Shown here piece after piece: positions 1 to 7,642 of a stretch of DNA of 64,000 nucleotides. The translations under genes and the position numbers were made by a program. A model generated the notes under the pieces. The model was not told where the DNA came from. It was given only the letters and a program-made list of their open reading frames with translations, and did not search any database. Position 1 is the stretch's first letter, and each line of letters starts with the position of its first letter. This DNA is from CAZQFV01 sp964613665 (GTDB lineage Bacteria; Chloroflexota; Chloroflexia; DTKN01), in the NCBI GenBank assembly GCA_964613665.1, contig CAZTIG010000018.1:6470-70469 (forward strand), in the 5' to 3' direction.

Positions 1-83
1 TTCGGATGGCCGACGAGGCCCGCACCGAGATCCCCATGTCCAGGCGCTACGCGGCGCAACTGAGGAACCTGACCGGATGGTGA
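1..83 (+). CDS. 3' end of an unidentified CDS (partial)
   Basis: The frame starting at base 3 is open from the window edge to a TGA at 81-83. It encodes about 26 residues ending in RRYAAQLRNLTGW. The composition (charged, Arg/Ala/Leu) looks like a genuine C-terminus. Too little is present to name a family. The other two forward frames read less like protein. Confidence 0.45.
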   Translation, partial: RMADEARTEIPMSRRYAAQLRNLTGW

Positions 84-147
84 TGGCCCCAGGGCAAATC
101 CCCGACTGACCTCTTGTCCTCTCTTTCGACCGCTTGTCGGAAATCGC

Positions 148-176
148 TTCACTTCCCGGGCCCCATGCCCTATACT
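148..176 (+). promoter_or_regulatory. Possible promoter for the secreted propeller gene
   Basis: TTCACT (148-153) and TATACT (171-176) are separated by 17 bp. The -35 is weak (4 of 6). It lies about 150 bp upstream of the GTG start at 325, giving a long leader that contains two tiny ORFs. Confidence 0.35.
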
Positions 177-266
177 GAGGCCAGTCAGTCGCGGCACCCT
201 CACGGCAATCCCCCGCGCGGCTGCCGCCGAGTCGGATAGCAGGCTCGTGTACGTGTAAAGGAGGTG

Positions 267-328
267 ATGCAGGGGTGTCTGGGAAGGTAATGGGTATGCA
301 GAGATCTATCCAAGGAGGTATGCAGTGA
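267..328 (+). other. Two coupled leader mini-ORFs
   Basis: A strong ribosome site (AAAGGAGGTG) precedes ATG 267, which encodes seven residues (MQGCLGR) and stops at 288-290. A second ATG at 290 overlaps that stop (TAATG) and encodes twelve residues ending at 326-328. That stop overlaps the GTG start of the next gene at 325 (GTGA). The arrangement would let ribosomes pass from one ORF to the next. Whether the peptides are made is unknown. Confidence 0.35.
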
Positions 329-1650
329 AAGGGAAACGGCTTCTCACAGTCACGTCCTTACTGGTCCTGCTGGCCGCGCTCGGGGTGGGGTTGGCCTCCG
401 CCCAGGGTGTCGTGCGGCAGCCCCTGGGTACGAAGCCGGCCACGTCCAACCCCGCCGGGGCCAGCATCGAAGGCCGCCCCATCGGTCGCAACTTCTTAAT
501 CAGCGCCACGCTTCTCGATGAAAATGGCACGGCCATCGCCTACAACAGCCAATCGAAGGAGTACCTCGTGGTGTTCTGGAACGACCGGCCGGGCAACGAT
601 GACATCCGCGCGGAGCGGGTGGGCTGGGACGGGAAACTGCTCGGGGGGAACTGGGTCGCCGCTGGAACTGGTGCCGAGCGGCGCTACCCGGACGTGGCCT
701 ACAACAGCCAGCGCAACGAGTACCTGGTGGTGTGGGAGGAGGTCGATGGCCTCGGATACGTGTATATCCGCGCGCAGCGTCTCACGGCCGACGCCCAGCT
801 GGTTGGGACGATGATCACCGTCGCCTCCGGGGTGCTCGGGATGTCGGAAGTCTATTACCCTGCCGTAGACTACGCCTCCACCGCCGACAAGTACCTGGTC
901 GTTTGGGTCAATTATGTTGTGGGCGCTGCAATGCACATCGTCGGCCAGGTTCTGAACAGTGAGGGGGGGCTGGTGGGTAGCGGCTTTTACGTCTCGGAAG
1001 ACACCACCGGGGAGCCCCGATATCTGCCGGACCTGGCCTACAACCGCCACGGGAATGGGTACCTGGTGGTCTGGCAGCAGTACGACCCCGGCACCAGCCT
1101 CTTCAGCATCCATGGTCAGCTGGTGCATGGCGAAGGCTTCCTCACCGGCAGCCCCATATCTATCGCCTGTCACTCCGCCGTATCGAGCACGTCCCCGGCG
1201 GTGGCGGCCATTCCCACCGGTCCCTCCGCCTACAAGTACCTCGTCGTCTACGAGTATGAGTTCACCCTCGGCGACCTCGATATCCATGGTCGTCTTGTGG
1301 AAGAGGATGGGACAGTAGCTCCTGACGAACTGGACATTGCTACCATGGGGGTGAACGAGTACGCCCCAGCCGTCGCCGGCACCGAGATAGGCGACCAGTT
1401 CCTGGTAGCCTGGGTAATGAATCCCCCGTCCGGGCAGCCCATCCTCGCATGTGCCGTGAGCAGCGACGGTTCCACGGTGGCCCTGCCGGATCCGTTGGGG
1501 GGAGATGTGGCCAACTCGCCGGCCGTCTCTGCCGGCCCAAACGGTGACTTCCTGGTGGCCTGGCAGGACGTGCAGCCTGGTTTCACCGACTATGACATCT
1601 TCGGCCGGCTCTGGGGCATCCGGGTCTATCTGCCTTTTGTGGTACGCTGA
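325..1650 (+). CDS. Secreted seven-repeat beta-propeller-like protein
   Basis: This 441-residue protein has an N-terminal signal peptide (MKGKRLLTVTSLLVLLAAL, cleavage after about residue 26). Seven repeats of about 50 residues follow, each built around YN...YLVVW...D...I...R...G. A seven-bladed propeller is the likely fold. It ends with VYLPFVVR, a short C-terminal tail I associate with exported Chloroflexota proteins, so it may be surface-sorted. The GTG start is supported by AAGGAGG six bases upstream. No catalytic motif is visible, and the function is unknown. A GC-rich hairpin at 1686-1729 follows. Confidence 0.8.
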   Translation: MKGKRLLTVTSLLVLLAALGVGLASAQGVVRQPLGTKPATSNPAGASIEGRPIGRNFLISATLLDENGTAIAYNSQSKEYLVVFWNDRPGNDDIRAERVGWDGKLLGGNWVAAGTGAERRYPDVAYNSQRNEYLVVWEEVDGLGYVYIRAQRLTADAQLVGTMITVASGVLGMSEVYYPAVDYASTADKYLVVWVNYVVGAAMHIVGQVLNSEGGLVGSGFYVSEDTTGEPRYLPDLAYNRHGNGYLVVWQQYDPGTSLFSIHGQLVHGEGFLTGSPISIACHSAVSSTSPAVAAIPTGPSAYKYLVVYEYEFTLGDLDIHGRLVEEDGTVAPDELDIATMGVNEYAPAVAGTEIGDQFLVAWVMNPPSGQPILACAVSSDGSTVALPDPLGGDVANSPAVSAGPNGDFLVAWQDVQPGFTDYDIFGRLWGIRVYLPFVVR

Positions 1651-1685
1651 ACCCCGCAGATCCCCCACACAGGCGGGGCACGACA

Positions 1686-1729
1686 GGCCGGGGCAGATCC
1701 CGCCCGGGGGCGCGGGGTTTGCCCCGGCC
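1686..1729 (+). terminator. GC-rich hairpin after the propeller gene
   Basis: A perfect 10-bp stem, GGCCGGGGCA (1686-1695) with TGCCCCGGCC (1720-1729), closes a 24-base loop that can itself pair. There is no clear U-tract, so a terminator role is likely but not certain. Confidence 0.4.
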
Positions 1730-1832
1730 CTATCGTCGCCAGCAGTCCCTGCCGAGGTACCCCGCGGCAGCCGGCCAAAGGGCCGCCGCGGAGGGAGCCC
1801 TGGGAGTGTGAAGGGGTGTCAGGCGCCGCTGT

Positions 1833-1861
1833 TTGACACGCCTGCCCTGGCGTGGTAGGAT
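1833..1861 (+). promoter_or_regulatory. Strong extended -10 promoter for the M23 lipoprotein
   Basis: TTGACA (1833-1838), a 17-bp spacer and TAGGAT (1856-1861) preceded by TGG. It lies 23 bp before the ATG at 1885. Confidence 0.7.
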
Positions 1862-1884
1862 GGGCATGCCAGCAGGAGGTCCCG

Positions 1885-2919
1885 ATGCGTCGCGCCGTCG
1901 CCGTCATCTTATGTCTATCTCTCATCCTGGCCGGCTGCGGCCCGGCCACAATGCTGCCGGCCCCAGTGGCAAGCTCTGCCCCGGCCGCGCCGACCGCCCC
2001 GACGGTCCTGTTCGTCGTGCCGGCGACGCTGCCACCCTGGCCCACCGCCACGGCCACTCCTATCCCCACGGCCGCGCCCACGCAGACACCCACCCCCACT
2101 CCCACGCCTATCCCGCCGCCCCTCGCCGGGACACTGACGATCGATCCCAGCCAGGTCCGCCCGGGGCAGACGATCCTGGTCCGCCTGCGCACCTCCCTGC
2201 CGGCCACCGCCACCGTCTCCCTGAACGGCGAGCCCATCCCGATGTTCCCGCGGTGGGCATGCCAGGAGCACACCACCGTCGCCGGCATCTGGTTCTGGTC
2301 CGCCAGCGGCTCCCAGGTGCTCGCAGCAACACTGTATGACAGGTGGGGGCGCTCGGCCACCATCAGCAGCACCATCGAGGTGGTGCCGGCCGACTACCCG
2401 GTGGAGCACTTGCAGCTCCTGCCGGGGCGCGAGGCGCTGCTCGATCCCCACCTACTCGAAGACGAATGGGCACTGATCCGGCCGGTCCTGGAGGAGGTCA
2501 CGCCGCTGCACCTCTGGGTGGGCCGATTCATTACCCCCACCGAGGGGTACGTCAGCTCGCCGTACGGCGTGATGCGCGCCTACAACGGCGGGCCGCCCAG
2601 CGGCTACCACAACGGGCTGGACATCGCCAACGTCACCGGCACACCGGTGGTGGCCCCGGCCCGCGGCCGCGTCGTCTTTGCCGCCACGCTCCAGGCCCGC
2701 GGCAACTGCGTCATCGTGGACCACGGCTGGGGCGTGCATAGCAGCTTCTTCCACATGTCGGAGATCCTGGCCACCGTGGGGGAAATGGTGGAGGCGGGCC
2801 AGCCCATCGGCAAGATCGGCGCGACCGGGCTGGTGACTGGGCCGCACCTGCACTGGGAGTTACGGGTGGGGATGATCGCCGTGGACCCACAGGAGTGGAT
2901 CCAGCGCTCACTTCCCTGA
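1885..2919 (+). CDS. M23-family peptidoglycan endopeptidase lipoprotein
   Basis: The 344-residue product starts at ATG 1885 behind AGGAGG. An upstream in-frame start at 1852 lies inside the promoter and is rejected. The N-terminus is a lipoprotein signal with lipobox LAGC (Cys about 14). A Pro/Thr-rich linker (about 35-75) and an Ig-like domain (about 80-170) follow. The C-terminal M23/LytM domain carries the zinc motifs HNGLD and HLHWE, plus the upstream catalytic His in SSFFHMSE, so the enzyme looks active. It probably cuts or remodels peptidoglycan at the outer membrane face. It is a single-gene unit converging on the NYN-rpsU operon. Confidence 0.88.
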   Translation: MRRAVAVILCLSLILAGCGPATMLPAPVASSAPAAPTAPTVLFVVPATLPPWPTATATPIPTAAPTQTPTPTPTPIPPPLAGTLTIDPSQVRPGQTILVRLRTSLPATATVSLNGEPIPMFPRWACQEHTTVAGIWFWSASGSQVLAATLYDRWGRSATISSTIEVVPADYPVEHLQLLPGREALLDPHLLEDEWALIRPVLEEVTPLHLWVGRFITPTEGYVSSPYGVMRAYNGGPPSGYHNGLDIANVTGTPVVAPARGRVVFAATLQARGNCVIVDHGWGVHSSFFHMSEILATVGEMVEAGQPIGKIGATGLVTGPHLHWELRVGMIAVDPQEWIQRSLP

Positions 2920-2960
2920 CCCCAAGCGCCACCCACGCCACGGTGGCAGCCGCCCTGGCC

Positions 2961-3935
2961 CTACGCCGAGGGGTTCTCCGCCGGGCGGGCCGGCCGACGG
3001 CGGCGGATGCGCCGCTTCTCTTCCTTGGGCTTGGCCTCTTCCTTGGGCTTGGCCTCTTCCTTGGGCTTGGCCTCGGCCTTGATCCTGGCCTCCGCCCTGG
3101 GTGCCTCCAGCGGCGGCAGGGCGAAAGAGCTCAGCTCGTAGGGGTTCTCCCCGGGGAGAAAGACCTCGGTCACCGTGCCCGTGGTCAGGATCTGCACCTT
3201 GCCCCGCCGCTCGGCCTCCTTGACAAAGTCCTGAAAGCGCGAAAAGTGGCGGCCCTGGGCGTCGCCGTACTGCCCCTCGTCGAAATTGCCCAGCAACTCC
3301 ATCATCAGCAGCTTCAGCGTGGCCAGCGTGCAGGCATTCTTGCGCTCGCGGGCCAGTTGCAGCGCGTCCACCAGCACGTCGTAGATGTCCTTCTCCTTGG
3401 GCTTGGGCTTGGGCGGCAGGATATCCTCAGCCAGCTGGTGGTAGAAGATGAACTCGTCGGCGCTCTGAGCCAGGTGCGAGGAGGTCGCCGTGGCCACGCC
3501 GATGACGACGACCCGCTTGCCCTGCTGGCGGATGGTGTTGACCAGGGGGATGAAATCGCGGTCCCCCGTCACCAGGATATAGACCTGGATGTTGGGCGAC
3601 CCGTAGAGGGTGCGCATCGTGTCGATGACCAGGTGGATGTCGGCGCTGTTCTTGATGGCCGCGCCGTTTTCCTCGCGGTCGCCGCGCTCGCCGCTACCGT
3701 AGTAGTAGGTGGGAACGTAGCGGGGCTCGATCCCGTTGGCGTAGAGGGCGTTGGTGATCCGCGAGAACTGGTACCAGTCGGCGTACGCGCGGGCCACGAC
3801 GACCCGGCCGTACTTCTCGCAGTGCTCCATGATGTACTCGAACTTGGGGTTGCTCTTGTACTTGTCGCGGGTGGCGATGTAGATGTTTTCAAAGTCGATG
3901 AAGACAGCTACGTCCGGTCCTTTGGTTCCTTCCAT
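2961..3935 (-). CDS. NYN-domain (LabA/DUF88, PIN-like) nuclease-family protein
   Basis: The 324-residue protein begins with a NYN domain (about 8-165). Acidic residues that would bind metal are in VFIDFENIY, IDTMR and LVTGDRDFIPLV. A LOTUS/OST-HTH-like winged helix follows (about 185-265). The tail is basic, with tandem AKPKEE units and a final RRIRRRRPAR, typical of nucleic-acid binding. NYN proteins are ribonuclease-like, but the substrate here is unknown. It starts 6 bp after rpsU, so the two are probably co-transcribed, which suggests a ribosome- or RNA-linked role. Confidence 0.8.
   Translation of the reverse strand: MEGTKGPDVAVFIDFENIYIATRDKYKSNPKFEYIMEHCEKYGRVVVARAYADWYQFSRITNALYANGIEPRYVPTYYYGSGERGDREENGAAIKNSADIHLVIDTMRTLYGSPNIQVYILVTGDRDFIPLVNTIRQQGKRVVVIGVATATSSHLAQSADEFIFYHQLAEDILPPKPKPKEKDIYDVLVDALQLARERKNACTLATLKLLMMELLGNFDEGQYGDAQGRHFSRFQDFVKEAERRGKVQILTTGTVTEVFLPGENPYELSSFALPPLEAPRAEARIKAEAKPKEEAKPKEEAKPKEEKRRIRRRRPARPAENPSA
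3021..3074 (-). repeat. Three tandem 18-bp coding repeats in the NYN tail
   Basis: Three head-to-tail copies of an 18-bp unit (TTCCTTGGGCTTGGCCTC on the plus strand, at 3021, 3039 and 3057) encode the AKPKEE repeats. Such a tract may vary in copy number between strains. Confidence 0.85.
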
Positions 3936-3941
3936 TCCTTC

Positions 3942-4157
3942 TCAATCCTCTCGCTGGCGCCGCCCCCGGCGGCGGTCTTCTTTCCGCCGTAACCGGCGCA
4001 GCGCCTTGCGCATCTTGTCTCGCCGCAGCTCGCCCCGAGAGAGGAAGCGCTGATGGCGGCGGTACTCCTGCATATGCCCGCTCAGGGCCAGTTCGCGGCG
4101 AAACCGCTTGAGCAGAATCTCGATCGATCCTCCCGTATGCCGCTCCACGCCCGACAT
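3942..4157 (-). CDS. rpsU: 30S ribosomal protein bS21
   Basis: The 71-residue basic protein fits bS21. The GGSIEILLKRFRREL segment matches the SIDDALRRFKRE region of the family. It is followed by an extremely basic tail (KALRRLRRKEDRRRGRRQR). The ATG at 4157, preceded by GAGGG, gives the family length. A longer in-frame extension to 4214 is not homologous. bS21 binds near the anti-Shine-Dalgarno end of 16S rRNA. It heads an operon with the NYN gene. Confidence 0.88.
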   Translation of the reverse strand: MSGVERHTGGSIEILLKRFRRELALSGHMQEYRRHQRFLSRGELRRDKMRKALRRLRRKEDRRRGRRQRED

Positions 4158-4243
4158 CGGGCCGGCCCTCCACTTGCACTCTGCCGTGGGTGCCGATGGC
4201 CTCCAAGATGACATGGATCTCTCCCGGCCATCGCCACGAGGTC

Positions 4244-4272
4244 AGTATACCCGCTTTTCGGCCGGCTGTCAA
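4244..4272 (-). promoter_or_regulatory. rpsU promoter
   Basis: On the minus strand, TTGACA (4267-4272), a 17-bp spacer and TATACT (4244-4249). The predicted leader before rpsU is about 80 nt. Confidence 0.7.
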
Positions 4273-4287
4273 TCTCGCCTGGCTCAA

Positions 4288-4387
4288 AACCTATCACAAC
4301 TACCAAAGGCACGGAGGCACGAAGAAAGGCAAGGAGGAACAGCCAAAAGGCTTCGCGTCTTTGTGCCCTTGTGGTTTGCGATAGGTT
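4288..4387. repeat. 100-bp imperfect inverted repeat at the end of znuB
   Basis: Outer arms AACCTATC (4288-4295) and GATAGGTT (4380-4387) match exactly. The inner arms (ACCAAAGGCACGGAGGCACG against the complement of CGCGTCTTTGTGCCCTTGTG) pair with a few mismatches. The element ends just before the znuB stop codon and could act as a terminator or a mobile hairpin. Its base composition is AT-richer than the surroundings. Confidence 0.6.
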
Positions 4388-4388
4388 C

Positions 4389-5282
4389 TCAGTGCCTGGC
4401 GGACCCCGCGCACGGATCGGCCGGCTCCCGTGCGCGAAGCAGCCGCCCCCGCAGCATGCTCCAGAGCAGCCCTCGGCGCGGGGAGAGGAAAAAGGCCACC
4501 ACAAAGAGGGCCGTGGCCACCAGCACCACCGCTCCCCCCGAGGCCACGTTCAGGTAAAAGCTCAGGTAGAGGCCGACGACACTGGCAAGGGCGCCCAGGG
4601 CCGCCGCCAGCAGCATCATCGGGAGGAGCCGCCGCGTCAGGAGGTAGGCCGTCGCCCCGGGTGTCACCAGCATCGCCGCCACCAGCCCCACGCCGACAGT
4701 CTGCAGCGAGACCACGATCGTCAGCGCCAGCAGGATCAGCAGGAGGGTGCGCAGCCGCTCGACCGGCAGGCGCAGCGTCGCCGCCAGGACGGGATCGAAG
4801 GAGACGACAAGGAACTCCTTGAAGAGCAGGGCAATGGTCAACAGCACGAGCGCGCCCAGGCCCGCGGTCAGCCAGAGGTCGGCCACGCCCACGCCGAGCA
4901 CATTCCCGAACAGGATGTGGGTCAGGTCCACGGCATAGGTCTGGATGGTGCTGATCAGGACGATGCCGAGCGAGAGGGCTGCGGCAAAGAGGATACCGAT
5001 GGCGGTATCCTCCTTGATCGTCCCGCGCCGGGAGAAGAAGCCGATGCCCAGGGCCACCACCACGGCGGCGATGAGCGCCCCCACCAGCAGGCTGCCCCGC
5101 AGCAGGTAGGCCAGGGCCACGCCGGGCAGAATGGCGTGGGCCATGGCGTCGCCCAGGAAGGCCATGCCCCGCAGGACCACGTAGCAGCCGACCACAGCGC
5201 AGAGGGTCCCCACGAGCAGCGAGGCCACCAGGCCGCGCTGCATGAAGCCGTAGCTCAACGGTCGTACCAGCCATTCGATCAC
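4389..5282 (-). CDS. znuB: Zinc/manganese ABC transporter permease
   Basis: The 297-residue integral membrane protein of the ABC-3 (ZnuB/MntB) family has about eight hydrophobic helices from residue 15 to 280. It contains the family segments GDAMAHAILPG near the N-terminus and VGLVAAMLVTPGATAYLL near the C-terminus. The GTG start at 5282 overlaps the znuC stop by four bases (GTGA), so the genes are translationally coupled. It would import Zn2+ or Mn2+ with ZnuC and ZnuA. The Fur-type regulator upstream favours zinc, but the metal is inferred. The C-terminal end runs into an inverted repeat. Confidence 0.88.
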   Translation of the reverse strand: MIEWLVRPLSYGFMQRGLVASLLVGTLCAVVGCYVVLRGMAFLGDAMAHAILPGVALAYLLRGSLLVGALIAAVVVALGIGFFSRRGTIKEDTAIGILFAAALSLGIVLISTIQTYAVDLTHILFGNVLGVGVADLWLTAGLGALVLLTIALLFKEFLVVSFDPVLAATLRLPVERLRTLLLILLALTIVVSLQTVGVGLVAAMLVTPGATAYLLTRRLLPMMLLAAALGALASVVGLYLSFYLNVASGGAVVLVATALFVVAFFLSPRRGLLWSMLRGRLLRAREPADPCAGSARH

Positions 5283-6085
5283 GCCCTTGCTCCCCGCGGC
5301 GGTTCGCCCGGCGCGCAGCACGGGTTCACCACGACCGCCCCTTCCAGGAAGAGCACCTGGCTGCCAAAGGCCTCGGCGACGTGCCGCGCCGTAAAGACCT
5401 GGGCCGGGTTGCCCCAGGCCACCAGGCGGCGGTTCAGCAGAACGACCTGGTCGAAGCGCGAGGCCGCCAGGTTCAGGTCGTGGGTCGATACCATCACCGT
5501 CACGCCCGCCGCGCGCAGCCGGTCGAGCAGGCTCAGCACCGCCTCCTGGGTGGCCACGTCCACCCCGGTGAAGGGCTCGTCCATCAGCAGGATGTGCGGC
5601 TCCTGGGCCAACGCCCGCGCCAGGAAGACGCGCTGCTGCTGGCCGCCGGAGAGCTCGCCGATGTGCCGGCCGGCCAGGTCGGCGATGCCGATCTGCTCCA
5701 GGCTGCGCGACACCGCCGCGTGGTCCTCCCGGCCGGGTCGGCGCAGCCAGCCCAGCCGGCCGTAGCGGCCCATCATGATCACGTCGGCGACCGTCACCGG
5801 GAACGCCCAGTCGACCTCTTCGCGCTGCGGCACATAGGCCACGCAGTCCAGGTGCCCCCCGAGCTGCCGACCGTGGATCAGGACGCGGCCTCCGCGCAGC
5901 GGCAGCAGGCCGACCATAGCCTTGAAGAGGGTCGACTTGCCGGCCCCGTTCGGGCCGACCACGGCCACCCGCGCCCCGTGCGGGACCTGGAAGGTGACAT
6001 CGCACACCACCGGCTGGCCGTTGTAGGCCACGCTGACGCCTTCCAGCTCCAGCCGGTGTGGCTCGCCCAAGTCAGAGGATACCAT
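5279..6085 (-). CDS. znuC: Zinc/manganese ABC transporter ATP-binding protein
   Basis: The 268-residue ATPase has Walker A GPNGAGKST (about 44-52), Q-loop PQREEVDW, signature LSGGQQQR, Walker B ILLMDEP and H-loop STHDLN, all intact. The FPVTVADVIMMGRYGRLGWLRR stretch is typical of the metal-importing (MntB/ZnuC) branch. ATG 6085 gives a normal N-terminus. The apparent upstream extension is an antisense-like shadow. The tail contains CC, possibly metal-binding. It is the third gene of the fur-znuACB operon. Confidence 0.92.
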   Translation of the reverse strand: MVSSDLGEPHRLELEGVSVAYNGQPVVCDVTFQVPHGARVAVVGPNGAGKSTLFKAMVGLLPLRGGRVLIHGRQLGGHLDCVAYVPQREEVDWAFPVTVADVIMMGRYGRLGWLRRPGREDHAAVSRSLEQIGIADLAGRHIGELSGGQQQRVFLARALAQEPHILLMDEPFTGVDVATQEAVLSLLDRLRAAGVTVMVSTHDLNLAASRFDQVVLLNRRLVAWGNPAQVFTARHVAEAFGSQVLFLEGAVVVNPCCAPGEPPRGARA

Positions 6086-6153
6086 CGTGTGCTCCAACTG
6101 GCACGGCCGGCGACATGGACTGCCCCGGGCCGTGCTGCTGCGGCCACCCCGTC

Positions 6154-7083
6154 TCACCTGGGCGCAAGAGCCCCGACGATCGCCGCGGTGTTGAACCGGA
6201 TCATCTCGATGTAGCTCGGCGCCTCGCCGCCCGCGGCGCTGACCGAGTGCGTGTAGAGCCCGGTCACCACGCGGATGCCCGTCTCCTGCGAGAGCTGCTG
6301 GGCCAGCTGCGGGTTCGCGCCGGTCTCCAGAAAGACGGCCGGAGCGCCGCTGGCCGCGATCCGGTCTACCAGGTCGGCCAACTCGCGCGCCGAAGGCGCC
6401 GCCCCCGTGCTGACGCTGGGAACGATCGCCCCGACGACCTGGAAGCCGTAGCGGTCGGCAAAGTAGCCGAAGCTCTCGTGGTTGGTCACCAGCAGGCGGC
6501 GCTCGGGCGGAACCAGCCGGACCTGCTCCTGGATCCACGCGTCCAGGTCCCGCAGTTGGGCGACGTAGGCCGCGGCGTTTCCGGCGTAGGCCGCCGCTCC
6601 TGCCGCGTCGGCCTGGCTCAGCCCGTCGCGGATGTTCTCCACATAGCGGACGACGTTGTTGGGGTCGAGCCAGAAGTGCGGGTCGACCTCGTGGTCGGCA
6701 TCCAGGGGCTCGCCCGGCTGCGGCGCGCGGCTGGCCAGCCCCTGCGAGGCGACGATGAGCCGGTGCTGCCCCCCGGCGGCCTGCAACAGCTCGTCGAGGT
6801 AGGCCTCGAGGCCGGCCCCGTTGACGATGAGCACGTCGCATTCGGCTACCCGGGCCACGTCGCCGGGGGTGGGTTGGTAGCCGTGCGGGTCCACGCCGAT
6901 GGGCAGGAGGACCTGCACCTGCACGCGCTCGCCGGCCACGTTCTGAGCGATATCGGCCAGGAAGGTCTCAACGGCCAGGACGCGCAGGGGTTGCGGGGTA
7001 GTGGGTAGCGAAGCGCCGTCACAAGCGGCAGCGCCAGCGCACAGGCACAGGACCGTCATCAGGATACCAATCGCCCGCCTCAC
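6154..7083 (-). CDS. znuA: Metal-binding lipoprotein of the ABC transporter
   Basis: The 309-residue cluster A-I solute-binding protein has a lipoprotein signal ending AAAC. The metal ligands expected of the family are visible: His in GVDPHGYQPTP, His in DPHFWLDP, His in NHESFGYFADRYG, and an acidic residue in VFLETGANP (Glu where many have Asp). The His-rich loop of high-affinity zinc proteins is very short (ADHEVDPH). The GTG start at 7083 follows AGGAGG. The mature protein would sit on the outer face of the cytoplasmic membrane and feed ZnuBC. Confidence 0.88.
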   Translation of the reverse strand: MRRAIGILMTVLCLCAGAAACDGASLPTTPQPLRVLAVETFLADIAQNVAGERVQVQVLLPIGVDPHGYQPTPGDVARVAECDVLIVNGAGLEAYLDELLQAAGGQHRLIVASQGLASRAPQPGEPLDADHEVDPHFWLDPNNVVRYVENIRDGLSQADAAGAAAYAGNAAAYVAQLRDLDAWIQEQVRLVPPERRLLVTNHESFGYFADRYGFQVVGAIVPSVSTGAAPSARELADLVDRIAASGAPAVFLETGANPQLAQQLSQETGIRVVTGLYTHSVSAAGGEAPSYIEMIRFNTAAIVGALAPR

Positions 7084-7143
7084 CTGTCCTCCTCGGCCGG
7101 GCTCCCCTCTGCCTCGATGGAAACACCGGCCCACCGGCCCGCG

Positions 7144-7581
7144 TCACCAGGCCTGCCCACCAGCGCGCGCCTGGCAACTGGGGCATACTCCGACCAACTG
7201 CAGCAGGTGGTCCTCGACCTGGTAGCCCGTTTCGCTCTGCACGCGCTGCACCAGGCCCTCCAGGTCCTCGCTGCCCCGGAACTCGGCCGCCTGGCCACAG
7301 GCGCGGCAGAGGACCGAGTGGCGGTGGCCCGGCGAAGCCGCGACATAGGTATGGCGGCAGTCCCTCCCGTACAGCCGCCGCACCAGCCCCAACTCCTCCA
7401 GCAGGTCCAGCGCCCGGTAGACAGAGGCCAGGGGGAGTGGGGATCGCGTCAGCCGGCTTTGCCGCTGGACGTCCGCAGGGGAAAGAGGCCCCTCCGCGGC
7501 AGCCATGACTCGGATGACGGTGCGGCGCGCGGCGGTCAGGCGATATCCTGCCCGGCTCAGGCGCTCTTCCCACTCCAGCAT
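7144..7581 (-). CDS. Fur-family metal regulator (probably Zur)
   Basis: The 145-residue protein has the Fur winged-helix half (SRAGYRLTAARRTVIRVM, about 8-85). The dimerisation half contains HRHSVLCRACG and VCPSCQ, giving two CxxC pairs that make the structural zinc site. ATG 7581 is chosen because AAGGAG lies five bases upstream. The gene leads the znuACB operon. The 22-bp palindrome just upstream overlaps the predicted transcription start, so it most likely represses itself and the transporter when metal is plentiful. Zinc is favoured by the gene context. Manganese cannot be excluded. Confidence 0.87.
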   Translation of the reverse strand: MLEWEERLSRAGYRLTAARRTVIRVMAAAEGPLSPADVQRQSRLTRSPLPLASVYRALDLLEELGLVRRLYGRDCRHTYVAASPGHRHSVLCRACGQAAEFRGSEDLEGLVQRVQSETGYQVEDHLLQLVGVCPSCQARAGGQAW

Positions 7582-7590
7582 CGGCACTCC

Positions 7591-7612
7591 TTATTGAGAA
7601 AGCTCTCAATAA
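7591..7612. promoter_or_regulatory. Perfect 9-4-9 palindromic operator (Zur/Fur box)
   Basis: TTATTGAGA and TCTCAATAA are exact reverse complements around a 4-bp centre. The palindrome begins one base after the predicted -10 box (in transcription direction) and covers +1. It also contains the AAGGAG ribosome site of the regulator gene. Confidence 0.75.
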
Positions 7613-7613
7613 C

Positions 7614-7642
7614 ATTCTAACATGGGCCGGACGTGTTGTCAA
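7614..7642 (-). promoter_or_regulatory. Promoter of the fur-znuACB operon
   Basis: Minus-strand TTGACA (7637-7642), 17-bp spacer, TAGAAT (7614-7619). The operator lies immediately downstream. Confidence 0.75.

Noticed and set aside
3021..3074. Three regular 18-bp repeats considered as a CRISPR fragment.
   Set aside because: They are contiguous without spacers and encode the AKPKEE tail of the NYN protein.
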